Positions 42,803 through 52,700 of a DNA stretch of 64,000 nt are shown here, in pieces (within the stretch, counting starts at the first letter, position 1; the number at the start of each line of letters is the position of its first letter). Location of the stretch: positions 1,984,001-2,048,000 of the forward strand of contig CAWCWN010000003.1 in the NCBI GenBank assembly GCA_963799245.1, read 5' to 3'. The DNA comes from CAWCWN01 sp963799245 (GTDB taxonomy: Bacteria; Chloroflexota; Ktedonobacteria; Ktedonobacterales; Ktedonobacteraceae). The position numbers were made by a program, and so were the translations under genes. The notes beneath the pieces were generated by a model, which searched no databases, had not been told where the DNA came from, and worked only from the letters and a program-made list of their open reading frames with translations.

Positions 42803-43417
42803 ATGCAGATCCCAGAAACGAAACGCATTTCAGCGCTAGATATTAGCGATGGTGTCCTGGCACAGCAGACACTTGCTGGCGATCAATATGCCTTTGAAAG
42901 CCTGGTCCAGCGTTATAGTACCCCCTTGTTTAACTTTATCTACCGTTTTCTGGGCGACTACGACCAGGCCTGTGATGTCTTACAGCATGTGTTTATCCAG
43001 CTGCATAGCTCTTTACCAACCCTACGTACTGATAAGCCGCTGAAAGCATGGCTGTTTCAGGTTGCCCGCAATCGCTGTCTTGATGAGCTGCGGCGCAAAC
43101 GCGCCATCCACTTTTCAGAGCTGGAGTCCACCAGCGAAGATGATGAGCTCTCGGTGCTGGCTGCGATACCCGCTAGCGATCCCCTCCCCGAGGAGCTGGC
43201 AGAGCAAAGCGACTTGCAGCGCTGCCTGCAAGAGGCGATCCAGATCCTGCCTATTAAATTCCGCGCTGTTGTGCTCTTACGCTACGCAAGCCAGCTGAGT
43301 TTTTCTGAAATTGGCCACGCTCTCGCTATGCCCGAAGCTACCGCTAAAACTTACTTCCAACGCGCTAAACCCCTGCTGCGTGCCGCCTTGAGCAGGTCAC
43401 ACGTCACCACGCATTAA
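42803..43417 (+). CDS. ECF-type RNA polymerase sigma factor
   Basis: 204 residues. Sigma region 2 (YAFESLVQRYSTPLFNFIYRFLGDYDQACDVLQHVFIQL, WLFQVARNRCLDELRRKR) and region 4 (LPIKFRAVVLLRYASQLSFSEIGHALAMPEATAKTYFQRAK) are clear. No obvious anti-sigma gene; the next reading frame encodes a 75-residue protein instead. The start at 42803 lies about 11 nt after AGGAG. Confidence 0.92.
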   Translation: MQIPETKRISALDISDGVLAQQTLAGDQYAFESLVQRYSTPLFNFIYRFLGDYDQACDVLQHVFIQLHSSLPTLRTDKPLKAWLFQVARNRCLDELRRKRAIHFSELESTSEDDELSVLAAIPASDPLPEELAEQSDLQRCLQEAIQILPIKFRAVVLLRYASQLSFSEIGHALAMPEATAKTYFQRAKPLLRAALSRSHVTTH

Positions 43418-43485
43418 CATTTCCTTACGGGAATAACATGGACACATGATACCAGAGGCGGCGGCAACGCCAATCTCTTGAAACT

Positions 43486-43538
43486 GCCCTCGTTTTCTAT
43501 TCGTGCTATCTGTGTTAGCACGAATAGAAAACGAGGGC
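43486..43538 (+). promoter_or_regulatory. Perfect 23-bp hairpin covering the next gene's ribosome-binding site
   Basis: 43486-43508 pairs perfectly with 43516-43538 (7-nt loop). The right arm contains the GAGG (43533-43536) that serves the ATG at 43547. No T-tract follows on the plus strand, so translational masking is more likely than termination. Confidence 0.6.
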
Positions 43539-43546
43539 ATAAAAAT

Positions 43547-43774
43547 ATGCAGATACTGAAACGCAGCCAGATTATTGATAGTGATCTTCCAGCAGATGAC
43601 ATCGATATCCTTTGCAGTCAACTGCAGATGATCGAACCGCCCCCTACGCTTACCGTGCGTATCCTCGAACAACTTCCAGCGCGCACACCAGCGTTGTCGC
43701 TATTTGTTCAGCCTGTGTCATTGCCATCGTTTGATGACTGGGCCGCCCAGGATAAGCAACGGAAATTGTGCTGA
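43547..43774 (+). CDS. Small protein downstream of the ECF sigma factor, unknown function
   Basis: 75 residues with LPADDIDILCSQLQMIEPPP, LTVRILEQLPARTP and FDDWAAQDKQ. No membrane helix or known domain. Position after a sigma factor suggests a regulator or anti-sigma-like peptide, but nothing in the sequence proves it. Its ribosome-binding site lies inside the strong hairpin at 43486-43538. Confidence 0.55.
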   Translation: MQILKRSQIIDSDLPADDIDILCSQLQMIEPPPTLTVRILEQLPARTPALSLFVQPVSLPSFDDWAAQDKQRKLC

Positions 43775-43979
43775 TGGCGGCGTATATCTTCCGACGCGCT
43801 TATCCCTAAAGTATAGAATGCAATTTACATTAAATTCTCTATCTTTTATGCGAAAGAATATGCTACACTATATTTGGTGTGGGCGGCAGAAATGCCGCTC
43901 GGGTTCTCAGTAAATTCCTATGATTTGCGAGCGACTCTTTCCAGGAACGAGAATTCATATCACATAAGGAGTAGCGTTG

Positions 43980-44747
43980 ATGGCGAGAACACTGCTAGAT
44001 AAAGAGCTACAGGGGCTCAATGACCAGATTATACGGCTGGGAAAACTGGTGGATGATGCCCTGGGTAAAGCTCTTGAAGCTCTGGAGACGGGGGACCTGG
44101 CTCAATCAGGCCTGGTCATCGAGGCCGATGCCTGTGTAGATAGCTTGCGAGCCGCAATCGAGGAACATACTATCCGTCTTTTGACGCTGCAGCAACCTCT
44201 GGGAGGCCGCGACCTGCGTTTCCTTACCTCAACGCTGGCCATCGCGGGCGATCTTGAACGGATGGGAGATGGCGCGGCCGGGGTCGCTCAGATCCTGTTG
44301 CGTATGGCTCCACTGCGCATGCAGGGGGCGTCACAGATTAGGATATCCGATACTTCCACCGGCGAAGCCAGTAATGGGTATGAAATAACCGAGACGTCAA
44401 TTATGCGCGCGCTACTCGACCTGGGTCACGAGGCGAGGCGGGTATTGCGAGGAACGATGGAGGCCTTCGAACGGCGTGACGTTAGGGCAGCCAGTTATAT
44501 CTGGGAGGAGGATGACGTTGTGGATGTGCGCTATCACCTCGTGCGCCATGACCTGATGACCTTGATGGCAGGTGCGCGCGCGATTCCCGCTTTGCAGAAT
44601 GATGCCTTCATCTTGCAGCGCGCTACCTACCTGCTCTGGATTGCCCATAAACTTGAACGTGTCGCCGACCATAGCGGCAATATCTGCGAGCGCATTGTCT
44701 TCATCGTTGAAGGCGAGGCGAGCATCAAACGCACGCAAGAGGCATAA
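43980..44747 (+). CDS. phoU: Phosphate signalling protein PhoU
   Basis: 255-residue PhoU with two three-helix bundles and acidic metal-site motifs (ELQGLNDQIIRLGKLVDDAL; LERMGDGAAGVAQI; KLERVADHSGNICERIVFI). PhoU links the Pst transporter to PhoR-type signalling; no pst genes are in the window. AAGGAG lies 8 nt before the ATG at 43980. It ends at a terminator shared with the epimerase gene. Confidence 0.92.
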   Translation: MARTLLDKELQGLNDQIIRLGKLVDDALGKALEALETGDLAQSGLVIEADACVDSLRAAIEEHTIRLLTLQQPLGGRDLRFLTSTLAIAGDLERMGDGAAGVAQILLRMAPLRMQGASQIRISDTSTGEASNGYEITETSIMRALLDLGHEARRVLRGTMEAFERRDVRAASYIWEEDDVVDVRYHLVRHDLMTLMAGARAIPALQNDAFILQRATYLLWIAHKLERVADHSGNICERIVFIVEGEASIKRTQEA

Positions 44748-44755
44748 TTATTAGA

Positions 44756-44799
44756 AGAGAGGAGATAAGCAGCAGGCGCCTGCTGCTTATCTCCTCTCT
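44756..44799. terminator. 44-nt perfect palindrome between phoU and the dipeptide epimerase
   Basis: Self-complementary from 44756 to 44799 (centre 44777/44778). The right arm overlaps the last codons and the stop of the epimerase gene on the minus strand. It can end both convergent transcripts. Confidence 0.7.
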
Positions 44800-45860
44800 A
44801 TGCCCAGCCCACCTTTTATATCAGATACATCGTATATGCCGCCGCGCTGCTCGTAGCCACCGCTAAAGGGATCTGCGGCCAGTAGCATAGGCGTATCAAG
44901 ATCAATGTAAGAGAAGCCGCCCAGTCCGGCCGCAAAATGGGCGGCGGCGCTTATCGCCAGACGCGATTCCATCATGGCGCCGATCATCAGTCCTATGTGG
45001 TTGGCGCGGCAGACGGCCGCGATATCCAGTGCCTGCAAAAACCCGCTCTTCATAAGCTTTATGTTTACCACGTTGACCGCACCCATGGTGATCAGGCGCG
45101 CGACATTGGCGGCGCTGTAGGCGCTTTCGTCGGCGGCGACGGGCACGCTCGTATGCTGGGTGACGTAGCGCAGCCCCTCATAGTCTTCTTTATGCACAGG
45201 CTGCTCCAGCAGCAGCGGGCGAATGTCGTGGTCATCAAGCGCTTTCAGGCATAGCAGGGCCTCGCTGGCGGTGTAGCCCTGGTTGGCGTCCAGGATCAGG
45301 CCAACGCCGGGAGCCGCTGCGCGGATAGCCTCCACGCGCGCCACATCCTCGCGGATCTCTCCACCAACTTTGACCTTGAGGCTGGTGATGCCACTTTTTA
45401 GCGCGGCCTGCGCAAGTTCGTAGCCGTGTTCAGGAGTGACCAGCGGAATGCTCATATCTGTTTGGATCTCTGTGCTGGCCCCTCCAAAGAAAACCGCGAG
45501 GGGGATGCCGTAGGAGCGCGTCAGGGCATCTAACAGGGCCATTTCGATGCCGGCGATGACGGTCGCCTGGCTAAAATAAACGCTGCATACCAGCCTGGAT
45601 AGGGGGCGCCAGCTGGCGGCGTCACGCCCACGCAGGAGTTCGATGCAGCCACAGGCTGCCGCCAGCGCCGTTGCCTGATCTTCGCCTGTGCTGGGTGTAA
45701 AAGGGGCGCTCTCACCGTAGCCAATGCTCCCATCCTCGAGCGTCACGCTGATGAGCACATTGCGCGCCTCCCTGGTCTTACCTGTGGCGATGGTAAACGG
45801 CTCTAGTAAGGGTATGTTCAGTGCTTCGACGCTGACGGAGCGGATAGTGGTGCGTGTCAT
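44787..45860 (-). CDS. Dipeptide epimerase, enolase superfamily (likely L-Ala-D/L-Glu)
   Basis: 357 residues. Family members epimerise dipeptides such as L-Ala-D-Glu from peptidoglycan. Enolase-superfamily residues are Lys in LKVKVG, metal ligands Asp in LILDANQGY, Glu in LLEQPV and Asp in VAADESAY, and the second Lys in NIKLMKSG. ATG 45860 is preferred because GAGG lies 5 nt upstream; 45875 overlaps ddl by 8 nt. Third gene after murF and ddl, which fits muropeptide recycling; the substrate is inferred. Confidence 0.85.
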   Translation of the reverse strand: MTRTTIRSVSVEALNIPLLEPFTIATGKTREARNVLISVTLEDGSIGYGESAPFTPSTGEDQATALAAACGCIELLRGRDAASWRPLSRLVCSVYFSQATVIAGIEMALLDALTRSYGIPLAVFFGGASTEIQTDMSIPLVTPEHGYELAQAALKSGITSLKVKVGGEIREDVARVEAIRAAAPGVGLILDANQGYTASEALLCLKALDDHDIRPLLLEQPVHKEDYEGLRYVTQHTSVPVAADESAYSAANVARLITMGAVNVVNIKLMKSGFLQALDIAAVCRANHIGLMIGAMMESRLAISAAAHFAAGLGGFSYIDLDTPMLLAADPFSGGYEQRGGIYDVSDIKGGLGIERR

Positions 45861-45867
45861 AGCGACC

Positions 45868-46995
45868 TCATTCATGCAGGCTTGTCCTGTTGCGCTGTTT
45901 GTCTGCGTGGCGCTCTATGGCCAGTTCAATCAGGCGATCCAGCAGTTGCGGGAAGGAAAGCCCGCTGGCCTCCCACAACTTGGGATACATGCTGATCGAG
46001 GTGAAGCCGGGCATTGTATTGACCTCATTGATGTAGACCTGCCCGCTCTCCTTCTCCAGGAAAAAATCAACGCGCGCGAGCCCACTCAAATCAAGCCCAA
46101 GAAAGGCCAGGACGGCCTGGCGCCGTACCTCTTCCGCGCTGGCCTGGGGAATATGCGCGGGGATAATCGTCTGGGATTTGTTGTCGAGATATTTGGCCCT
46201 GTAATCATAAAATTCGTTGCTGGCGACGACTTCGCCGACGACCGAGGCGATTGGCTCATCGTTGCCCAGCACCGCGCATTCCAGCTCACGACAGTTGATG
46301 CCACGTTCAATAATGATTTTGCGATCATACTCGGCGGCGACATTGATGGCGTGTTCCAGCTCGTGGCGCTCGTGGGCCTTGTTGATACCAACGCTTGATC
46401 CCAGGTTAACGGGCTTGACAAAGCAGGGGTAGCCAAGGCGCTGCTCTACCGCATCCATAATCGCCGCCGGCGAACGTTCCCACTGGTTACGGCGGTAGGC
46501 CAGGTAATTGACGATCGGTAGGCCGATTGCCTGGAACACCATCTTCATCTTTTCCTTATCCATACCCAGGGATGAGCCGAGTACGCCACAGCCAGCATAC
46601 GGCACATTCGCCATCTCCAACAGGCCCTGCAGCGCGCCATCTTCGCCGTAGGTACCATGCAGCACCGGCAGGATGACGTCCAATGCGCCGTTCTCACCCA
46701 GGGACCCACTTCCCTGTACCGCAATGAGGCTGCGCAGGCTGGGATCGCCTGTGAGCGTGACAGCGGTGCTGTCGCTTACCTCTTCCTCGGTATTGCTGTG
46801 CTGCTCATGCGCCATTAAACTGTCCGGCTCCACCCCAAGTAGCCAGGCCCCCTCTCTGGTAATGGCAATGGGTACGACGCGGTATTTATCCCTGTCCAGG
46901 TTGGCCATCACCGCATTGGCTGAGGCCAGTGATACCTCGTGTTCACCCGAACGACCGCCAAAAATAAGGCCCAGGCGCAGTTTTCTTTCCGTCAT
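45868..46995 (-). CDS. ddl: D-alanine--D-alanine ligase
   Basis: 375-residue ATP-grasp ligase making D-Ala-D-Ala for peptidoglycan. GLIFGGRSGEHEVSLASA is the N-terminal signature, with VLHGTYGEDGALQGLLEM, KPVNLGSSVGINKA and INEVNTMPGFT. The start at 46995 overlaps the murF stop (ATGA), and GAGAGGA precedes it. The epimerase gene follows 7 nt after its stop. Confidence 0.95.
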   Translation of the reverse strand: MTERKLRLGLIFGGRSGEHEVSLASANAVMANLDRDKYRVVPIAITREGAWLLGVEPDSLMAHEQHSNTEEEVSDSTAVTLTGDPSLRSLIAVQGSGSLGENGALDVILPVLHGTYGEDGALQGLLEMANVPYAGCGVLGSSLGMDKEKMKMVFQAIGLPIVNYLAYRRNQWERSPAAIMDAVEQRLGYPCFVKPVNLGSSVGINKAHERHELEHAINVAAEYDRKIIIERGINCRELECAVLGNDEPIASVVGEVVASNEFYDYRAKYLDNKSQTIIPAHIPQASAEEVRRQAVLAFLGLDLSGLARVDFFLEKESGQVYINEVNTMPGFTSISMYPKLWEASGLSFPQLLDRLIELAIERHADKQRNRTSLHE

Positions 46996-48455
46996 GATGA
47001 TATCCTCTCTGCCGAATGTAGCTCGTCGTCTCGCCACATGTCTAAGATTGTCTCAAAGCGCATCCCGCGTGAGGCCTTGAGCAGTACCATGTCGCCGCTG
47101 CGGGCCTCGCTTTTGAGCAGGTCGGCAGCGGCTCTTTTGGCGGCTTCCAGCTCGGGCCCGTTTTCAACGTTGGCGGCAAAATAATAGATATGGTCGTCCG
47201 GCATATGGGCGCGAGCCGCTCCCTCAACGTAGTAACGCGCTTCGTCGCCAATGGCTATGAGGTAGTCCACCGTGCCTGCCAGGGCCTCACCGCTGGCGCA
47301 ATGTTCGTCCCTGGCGTATTGACCCAGTTCGAAAATGTCGCCCAGCACAACCCAGCGTTTGCCGCCAGGAGGGATCTGCGACTTGTGCATGGCGCGGGTA
47401 ATGGCGATGATCGACTGGCGATTCGCGTTGTAGGTATCATCGATCAGGGTACTGCCATTGGGGCCGCGTTTGACCTCAGCGCGCCCCTTTGCCGGGGCCA
47501 GTCCTTCAAGGGCGCTGGCAATGGCATTGAGCGACAATCCCGCTGCGCAGCCCGCAGCTGCCGCGGCCAGGGCTATACTGACACCGTGCTCGCCAGGCAG
47601 ACGCAGCTGCACCTGTGCCTTCTCACCGTGATAGCTGAGCGTGAAGTGTCGACCAAGCAGGGTGTCGCCGCCGATCTCACTGGCGCGTACCTCGGCGCCT
47701 TCCTCAATGCCGTAATAGAGTACCCGCGCCGCCGTCGCATCTCGCATTGCCCGCACATACGGGTTATCGTAGTTGAGGATAGCAATGCCTGAAGGCGCCA
47801 GCACCCTGACCAGTTCACTTTTTGCAACGCTTACGCGCTCTTGCGAACCGAATAAACCCAGGTGCGCGGCCCCCACATTTGTAATAATGGACCAGTCAGG
47901 AGTGGCGATGGTATTGCATAGCCATGTCAATTCACCGACCCACTGGGCCCCCATCTCGAGTACGGCGTAGCGATGCCTCCCCTCCAGGCGCAGCAGGGTT
48001 AGCGGATAGCCAAGCTCGTTATTGTAAGATGCGTATGTCTTGAGGGTAGGGAAATGCTGCCCAAGTACCTGTGCCACTGCATCTTTCGTACTGGTTTTGC
48101 CATTGCTGCCCGTGATGCCAATCAAGGTCGTTTGCTGCTGGCGCTTCACTCGTACCCAGGCCGTCGCACGTAACGCCTCTAAGACGTCTGGCACAACGAT
48201 CTGGAGAAAATCCGGCGCGACATTTTCAGCGGCTTTTGTACAGAGCACTGCCCCTGCCCCCGCCTTCGCAGCCGTGGCAATAAAGCGATGCCCATCGGCC
48301 TGCGCACCCTTTATAGCCACAAAGAGATCCCCGCGCCCCACCTGCCGGCTGTCGTGCTGCGCCGCTGGAAAAACCTGTGCTGGATCGATAGCCGCTGCGC
48401 CCAGCAGGCGCGCTGTGCCATTGTTGCCGTCCAGTATATCCCTGAGGATAAACAT
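46992..48455 (-). CDS. murF: UDP-MurNAc-tripeptide--D-Ala-D-Ala ligase
   Basis: 487-residue ligase adding D-Ala-D-Ala to UDP-MurNAc-tripeptide. It has the Mur N-terminal domain (DSRQVGRGDLFVAIKGAQADGH), the P-loop ITGSNGKTSTKD, YNNELGYPLTLL and LIDDTYNANRQS. The ATG at 48455 is preferred; the in-frame GTG at 48479 lies close to the predicted transcript start. First gene of the murF-ddl-epimerase operon, each junction within 7 nt or overlapping. Confidence 0.95.
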   Translation of the reverse strand: MFILRDILDGNNGTARLLGAAAIDPAQVFPAAQHDSRQVGRGDLFVAIKGAQADGHRFIATAAKAGAGAVLCTKAAENVAPDFLQIVVPDVLEALRATAWVRVKRQQQTTLIGITGSNGKTSTKDAVAQVLGQHFPTLKTYASYNNELGYPLTLLRLEGRHRYAVLEMGAQWVGELTWLCNTIATPDWSIITNVGAAHLGLFGSQERVSVAKSELVRVLAPSGIAILNYDNPYVRAMRDATAARVLYYGIEEGAEVRASEIGGDTLLGRHFTLSYHGEKAQVQLRLPGEHGVSIALAAAAAGCAAGLSLNAIASALEGLAPAKGRAEVKRGPNGSTLIDDTYNANRQSIIAITRAMHKSQIPPGGKRWVVLGDIFELGQYARDEHCASGEALAGTVDYLIAIGDEARYYVEGAARAHMPDDHIYYFAANVENGPELEAAKRAAADLLKSEARSGDMVLLKASRGMRFETILDMWRDDELHSAERISS

Positions 48456-48607
48456 AGTAGATGAGCCTCTGCTTTTCACTATGATAGTTGGGGAGATTAT
48501 ATCACAAGCTCATAGCGTGATATACTGGGCTGAAGGGAAGAAGGGGGCATTGTAGGTGAAGAGAGACCCGAATAGTAGGTATGGTAAGTACATAAGAAGG
48601 CATATAC

Positions 48608-48688
48608 ATGCGCATACAGGATATCGTCTTATGCCCGGCATGTCACATCCGGGTCCATAACGCGGCCCGCAAGAAACTCTTGTTGTAG
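48608..48688 (+). CDS. Possible 26-residue small protein with CxxCH
   Basis: Open frame MRIQDIVLCPACH, then IRVHNAARKKLLL, with AAGAAGG 7 nt before the ATG. One CPACH knuckle could bind metal. It is short and lacks any other support, so it may be chance. Confidence 0.2.
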   Translation: MRIQDIVLCPACHIRVHNAARKKLLL

Positions 48689-48722
48689 CGGTAACCCTCA
48701 ACGTATGCCCTGCGCGTAACTC

Positions 48723-48752
48723 TCGACGTATATACTGAGAGTATGATATAAT
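48723..48752 (+). promoter_or_regulatory. Promoter of secG
   Basis: TCGACG and TATAAT 18 bp apart, with extended TGA before the -10. Predicted start near 48759, leader about 39 nt. Confidence 0.65.
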
Positions 48753-48797
48753 TTGCCCCGGTAACTGATAGGAAAACCCGAAAGTGAGGAAATTATC

Positions 48798-49031
48798 TTG
48801 GCTGCTTGGCTTCCAGCACTTCGTGTTATACAGATCATACTCTCAATAGCCGTCATTCTCTTCGTCCTGCTCCAGGCGCGTGGGGCGGGCCTTGGCAGCG
48901 CCTTTGGCGGCAGCAGCACAGGTTCAGTGTTTAAAACACGCCGTGGTGTAGAGCGTCTGATTTTTAACCTGACTATCGCCTTCGTTGTGCTTTTTGCTAT
49001 CGTTTCTTTACTCAGTGGCATGCTTACATAA
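48798..49031 (+). CDS. secG: Protein translocase subunit SecG
   Basis: 77 residues with two transmembrane helices (IQIILSIAVILFVLLQ and LIFNLTIAFVVLFAIVSLL) around the family's ARGAGLGSAFGGSSTGSVF loop. Auxiliary subunit of SecYEG. It starts with TTG at 48798; GAGG lies about 8 nt upstream. The SGNH lipoprotein gene follows. Confidence 0.93.
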   Translation: MAAWLPALRVIQIILSIAVILFVLLQARGAGLGSAFGGSSTGSVFKTRRGVERLIFNLTIAFVVLFAIVSLLSGMLT

Positions 49032-49068
49032 GATCAGGAAGGCCGACAGTATCACTGGCACCAGCTTT

Positions 49069-49797
49069 TTGCACGGGCAACGCACATGGCAGGGGCACAC
49101 GCGCCTGGCTATTGCGCTTTGTTGCGTTGCGATCTTTGTGATGAGTTGTGATTCCTCTATTGCCGGGCAGCCCGGGTCTCGCTCACTTGTGGTACAACAA
49201 CCGCCGCCGGCGCGGCTGACCTATGTGGCCATCGGCGCCTCTGATACCTTTGGGGTGGGCGCCGACGATCCACAGACGCAGAGTTGGCCAGACGACCTGG
49301 CGGCCAAACTTGGTCCGGGAGTTCGCCTGATTAACCTGGGCGTTCCCGGTATTACCCTGCATCAGGCCCTTGACGTAGAGGTACCGGTTGCCCTGGATAC
49401 GCATCCCAACCTTGTGACGATCTGGCTGGCCGTCAATGACCTTGCGGATGCCGTACCTGTCGCTGCTTATGCTCACGATCTCGACCTCCTCGTCAGCCAG
49501 GTGCAGAAGGCAGCGCCCCATGCCCGCATTGCCATCGCCAACGTTCCAGACCTCACCGTGTTGCCTTATTTCAGTTCGCTTGAGCCCGGGACGCTTTATA
49601 CCAGGATGGCGAACTACAATGCTGCCATTGCCAGCGTTGTACAGAGGCACCACATCCTGCTCGTGGACCTTCACGCTCAATGGCGCGAGCTGCGTACCCA
49701 CCCTGAAGATATCAGCTCTGATGGACTTCATCCCAGTACACTGGGCTATACACAGATCGCCGCACTATTCTACCAGGCTTTGCGAGCTGCACCATGA
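49069..49797 (+). CDS. SGNH/GDSL hydrolase lipoprotein
   Basis: About 242 residues from TTG 49069, which gives a plausible lipoprotein signal (RLAIALCCVAIFVMSC) ending in a Cys; longer TTG starts overlap secG. SGNH blocks: VAIGASDTFGVGADD (Ser), LINLGVPGIT (Gly), IWLAVNDL (Asn) and SSDGLHPSTLGY (Asp-His). A serine esterase or lipase acting outside the membrane. The stop overlaps the permease start (ATGA), so the two are made together. The substrate is unknown. Confidence 0.8.
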   Translation: MHGQRTWQGHTRLAIALCCVAIFVMSCDSSIAGQPGSRSLVVQQPPPARLTYVAIGASDTFGVGADDPQTQSWPDDLAAKLGPGVRLINLGVPGITLHQALDVEVPVALDTHPNLVTIWLAVNDLADAVPVAAYAHDLDLLVSQVQKAAPHARIAIANVPDLTVLPYFSSLEPGTLYTRMANYNAAIASVVQRHHILLVDLHAQWRELRTHPEDISSDGLHPSTLGYTQIAALFYQALRAAP

Positions 49798-52700
49798 CAC
49801 AACTCTTTGCTATCCCCAGCGCTACGCTGACCAGTATGCTCGTGTACATCACGCTTGTCATTATTGGCGTTGTTGTCCTGCTGGCTGTGAGCAACCTGCT
49901 CTTCTTTAAGATTGGCGTGCGCAATATTCCCCGCCGCCGCACGCAGATGTGGCTGATTGTCTTTGCACTTATGCTCTCCACAACCCTGTTATCCAGCGTT
50001 CTGGCAGCCGGCGATGTGATCACCGGGGCTGTGCAGAGCGTTGCTGTCTATAACCTTGGCAGTGTCGACGAGACAATCCAGGGTGGTCACGGGGACCTGG
50101 GCTTTTTCCCGGATGGCGTCTATTATCATTTGCTTGACCTGAAAAAAAGCGATGGCGATATCTCCGCTATGGCCGCGGCCATGGTCGAACATAGCCTGCT
50201 GGTGGCCGATGAGACCTCACGCCAGGTGCGCTCCCAGGTCACCGCTCTCGCCGTTATACCTGGCAGCGAGCAGGGGTTCGGCGGCATGCAGCAGGACAAT
50301 GGCCGCCGGCGCCTTACAATTGCTGCCCTTGGCACAGACGATGTCTACCTCAACCATACTATGGCTCTATTACTCAATGCACGTGCGGGAGACACTCTCT
50401 ATATCTACTCGCAGCGCTGGCCTGGCATGCGCTATGGCATGCATGTTGTGGATATCGTCGCCGATGGCGGTCTCATCGGCGCGACGCCTTATCTCTTGAG
50501 CAATATCACGACGTTCCGCAAGATCGAGGGCCGCTACGACGATATCACAGAAATTTTTCTCTCCAACGCGGGCAGCGGGGGCGTCAGTAATGCTGCTCTT
50601 TCCGATCGCGTGACGGATCACGTCCAGAGATGGATTCCTCCTGATGTGCACGTGACCCAGGATAAAGTGCTGGGTGTCCAGTATTCGCAGAAGGCCGAGG
50701 ACATTTTTGCGCGCATCTTCGCGCTCTTTGCGCTTTTCGCCCTGGCGATCAGCCTGCTCTTGATTTTCTTGATATTTGTCCTCCTGGCGGCCGAGCGGCG
50801 CGTCGAAATGGGTATGGCTCGCGCCATCGGCGTGCAGCGCCGCCACCTCATCCTGATGTTTCTCTTCGAAGGTACCGTTTACGACCTGTTAGCCTCTTTG
50901 ATCGGCCTGGCGGTGGGCATAGGCGTAGGTGTTCTGCTCTTCTATGTACTCGGCCCGACCCTGGCGCGCTTCAACTTTCCGCTCAAACTCACCTTTCAGC
51001 CTTACAGCCTGCTGATCGCGTACTGCCTGGGCGTCATCTTCACCTTCTTATCTGTAGCCCTCTCCTCCTGGCTCGTCAGCCGTATGACCGTCGTCGAGGC
51101 CATGCGTGACCTGGCGGAACCACAGCAACGGGAGCTATCGCTCGGCGAGTCCTGTCTGCGCCTACTGCAAGTATGTGCGTGGGTCGCCACAAATCTATTT
51201 TCCAGGAAACAGGGGCGTGCTATCTTCCGCCAGCTCGCCCAGATACCCGACGCGCTCATCGGACTGTTCCGCTCGCTTGTCATGCTGGGCTTTCTGCCGT
51301 TGCTCTTAGGATACTGGTGCATGCAGCAGGGCCTGCTGCAATCTTTGATAGCCTACTTTTCGCTCGGCCTCTCCCTGATCGTCCTGGGAGGAGGTCTGCT
51401 GTTAAAGGCGGCTTTAACGGGCCTGTTGCGCCTTAGACGCCACCTGTCCTCAAGCTCTCCCGCTCTTCCGAGGCCGGCCGCCAGCACGGCTTCCGCCATC
51501 GTGCAGAAAGCATTTGTAGCAGTTATCGCTATTACCCTGGTGGCCTACTGGGGCTTGCCCTTTGATGCCCTGGCGCGCCTGGGCTTATCACGTTTTAATG
51601 GTGGCATCGAGATTTTCTTCCTGGCGGGCATCATGATGGTCCTGGCTACGGTCTGGCTGCTGATTACATTCGCTGAATGGATAATTGACCCACTGCTGTT
51701 ATTGTGCTCGCGCCTGCCAGGCTTCTATGTACCTGCGCGCCTCGCTTCGTCTTATCCCCTGAACCGTCGTTTTCGCACCGGCCTCAGTGTTGTCATGTTC
51801 AGCCTGGTGGTCTTCGCTATGACCGTCATGGCGGTGATTACCAGCGCGATGCAGAATACCTATACAAGCATTGATACCCAGACGGGGGGCTATGATATCC
51901 AGGCTGTGGCCTATTTCAAGCCTCTGCCCGAGCTATACGCCGCTCTGCTCCAGCATGGCATCAATCCGGCTGACTTTTCTGACATTGGGGTACGCAGCGC
52001 GACGGCCGTGGGCATCATTCAGTTGAGCGATAGCAATCCATCCTGGCAGGTTTATCCCGCCCAGGTCGTCAGCGGCGGCTTTTTGCACGGCCTGGGTCTG
52101 CATCTTACGGCGCGCGCCCATGGCTTCAACAGCGATGCAGCCGTCTGGCAGGCATTGCAAACACATCCTAACTATGCCTTGATTGATAGTTCTGCTCTGC
52201 CTTACCGCTCCGACAGCCTGGTCAACTCACCTGTTTACGATCCCAATGCGCCCCTCGTGGCCGATGCCGGGATGCCCACGCAGCCGCCGGGCTTCGCCAG
52301 CCCCTACACATTTTCGCTGTCTGGCGTCTACCAGGGGGATGCCACGTTTCCTGCCACGCCCGTGTGGGTCACGGGCATCCAGGGAGGCCAGGCACCGAGC
52401 CCTTCCCAGGGGCTGGCGCTGGATACGCCCGCCATCAAGTTAACAATTATTGGTGTTGTGGATAACAGCGATTACAGTCACTTTGGCCTCTACATTCCGC
52501 AAGCTGCTTATAAGACAACAGGTGCGGCCGATCTCTCCACCCCCGCTACAGAGACCTATTACTTTAAGGTGGCTCCCGGCCAGGATAAGCGCGCTTTAGC
52601 GCTGGCACTCGGCTCAGCCTTCCTGGATAACGGGCTCGAAACCACCGTCCTGGAGGATGCCATCTGGCAGATACGGGGGCCGCGCATTTTCCTCAGCAAT

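Larger units (their letters stand above)
48456..48797. other. Divergent intergenic region between murF and secG
   Basis: 342 nt with a minus-strand extended -10 (TGATATAAT, -10 at 48496-48501) for murF and a plus-strand promoter (48723-48752) for secG. A 26-codon frame lies at 48608-48688. No tRNA fold was found. Confidence 0.6.
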
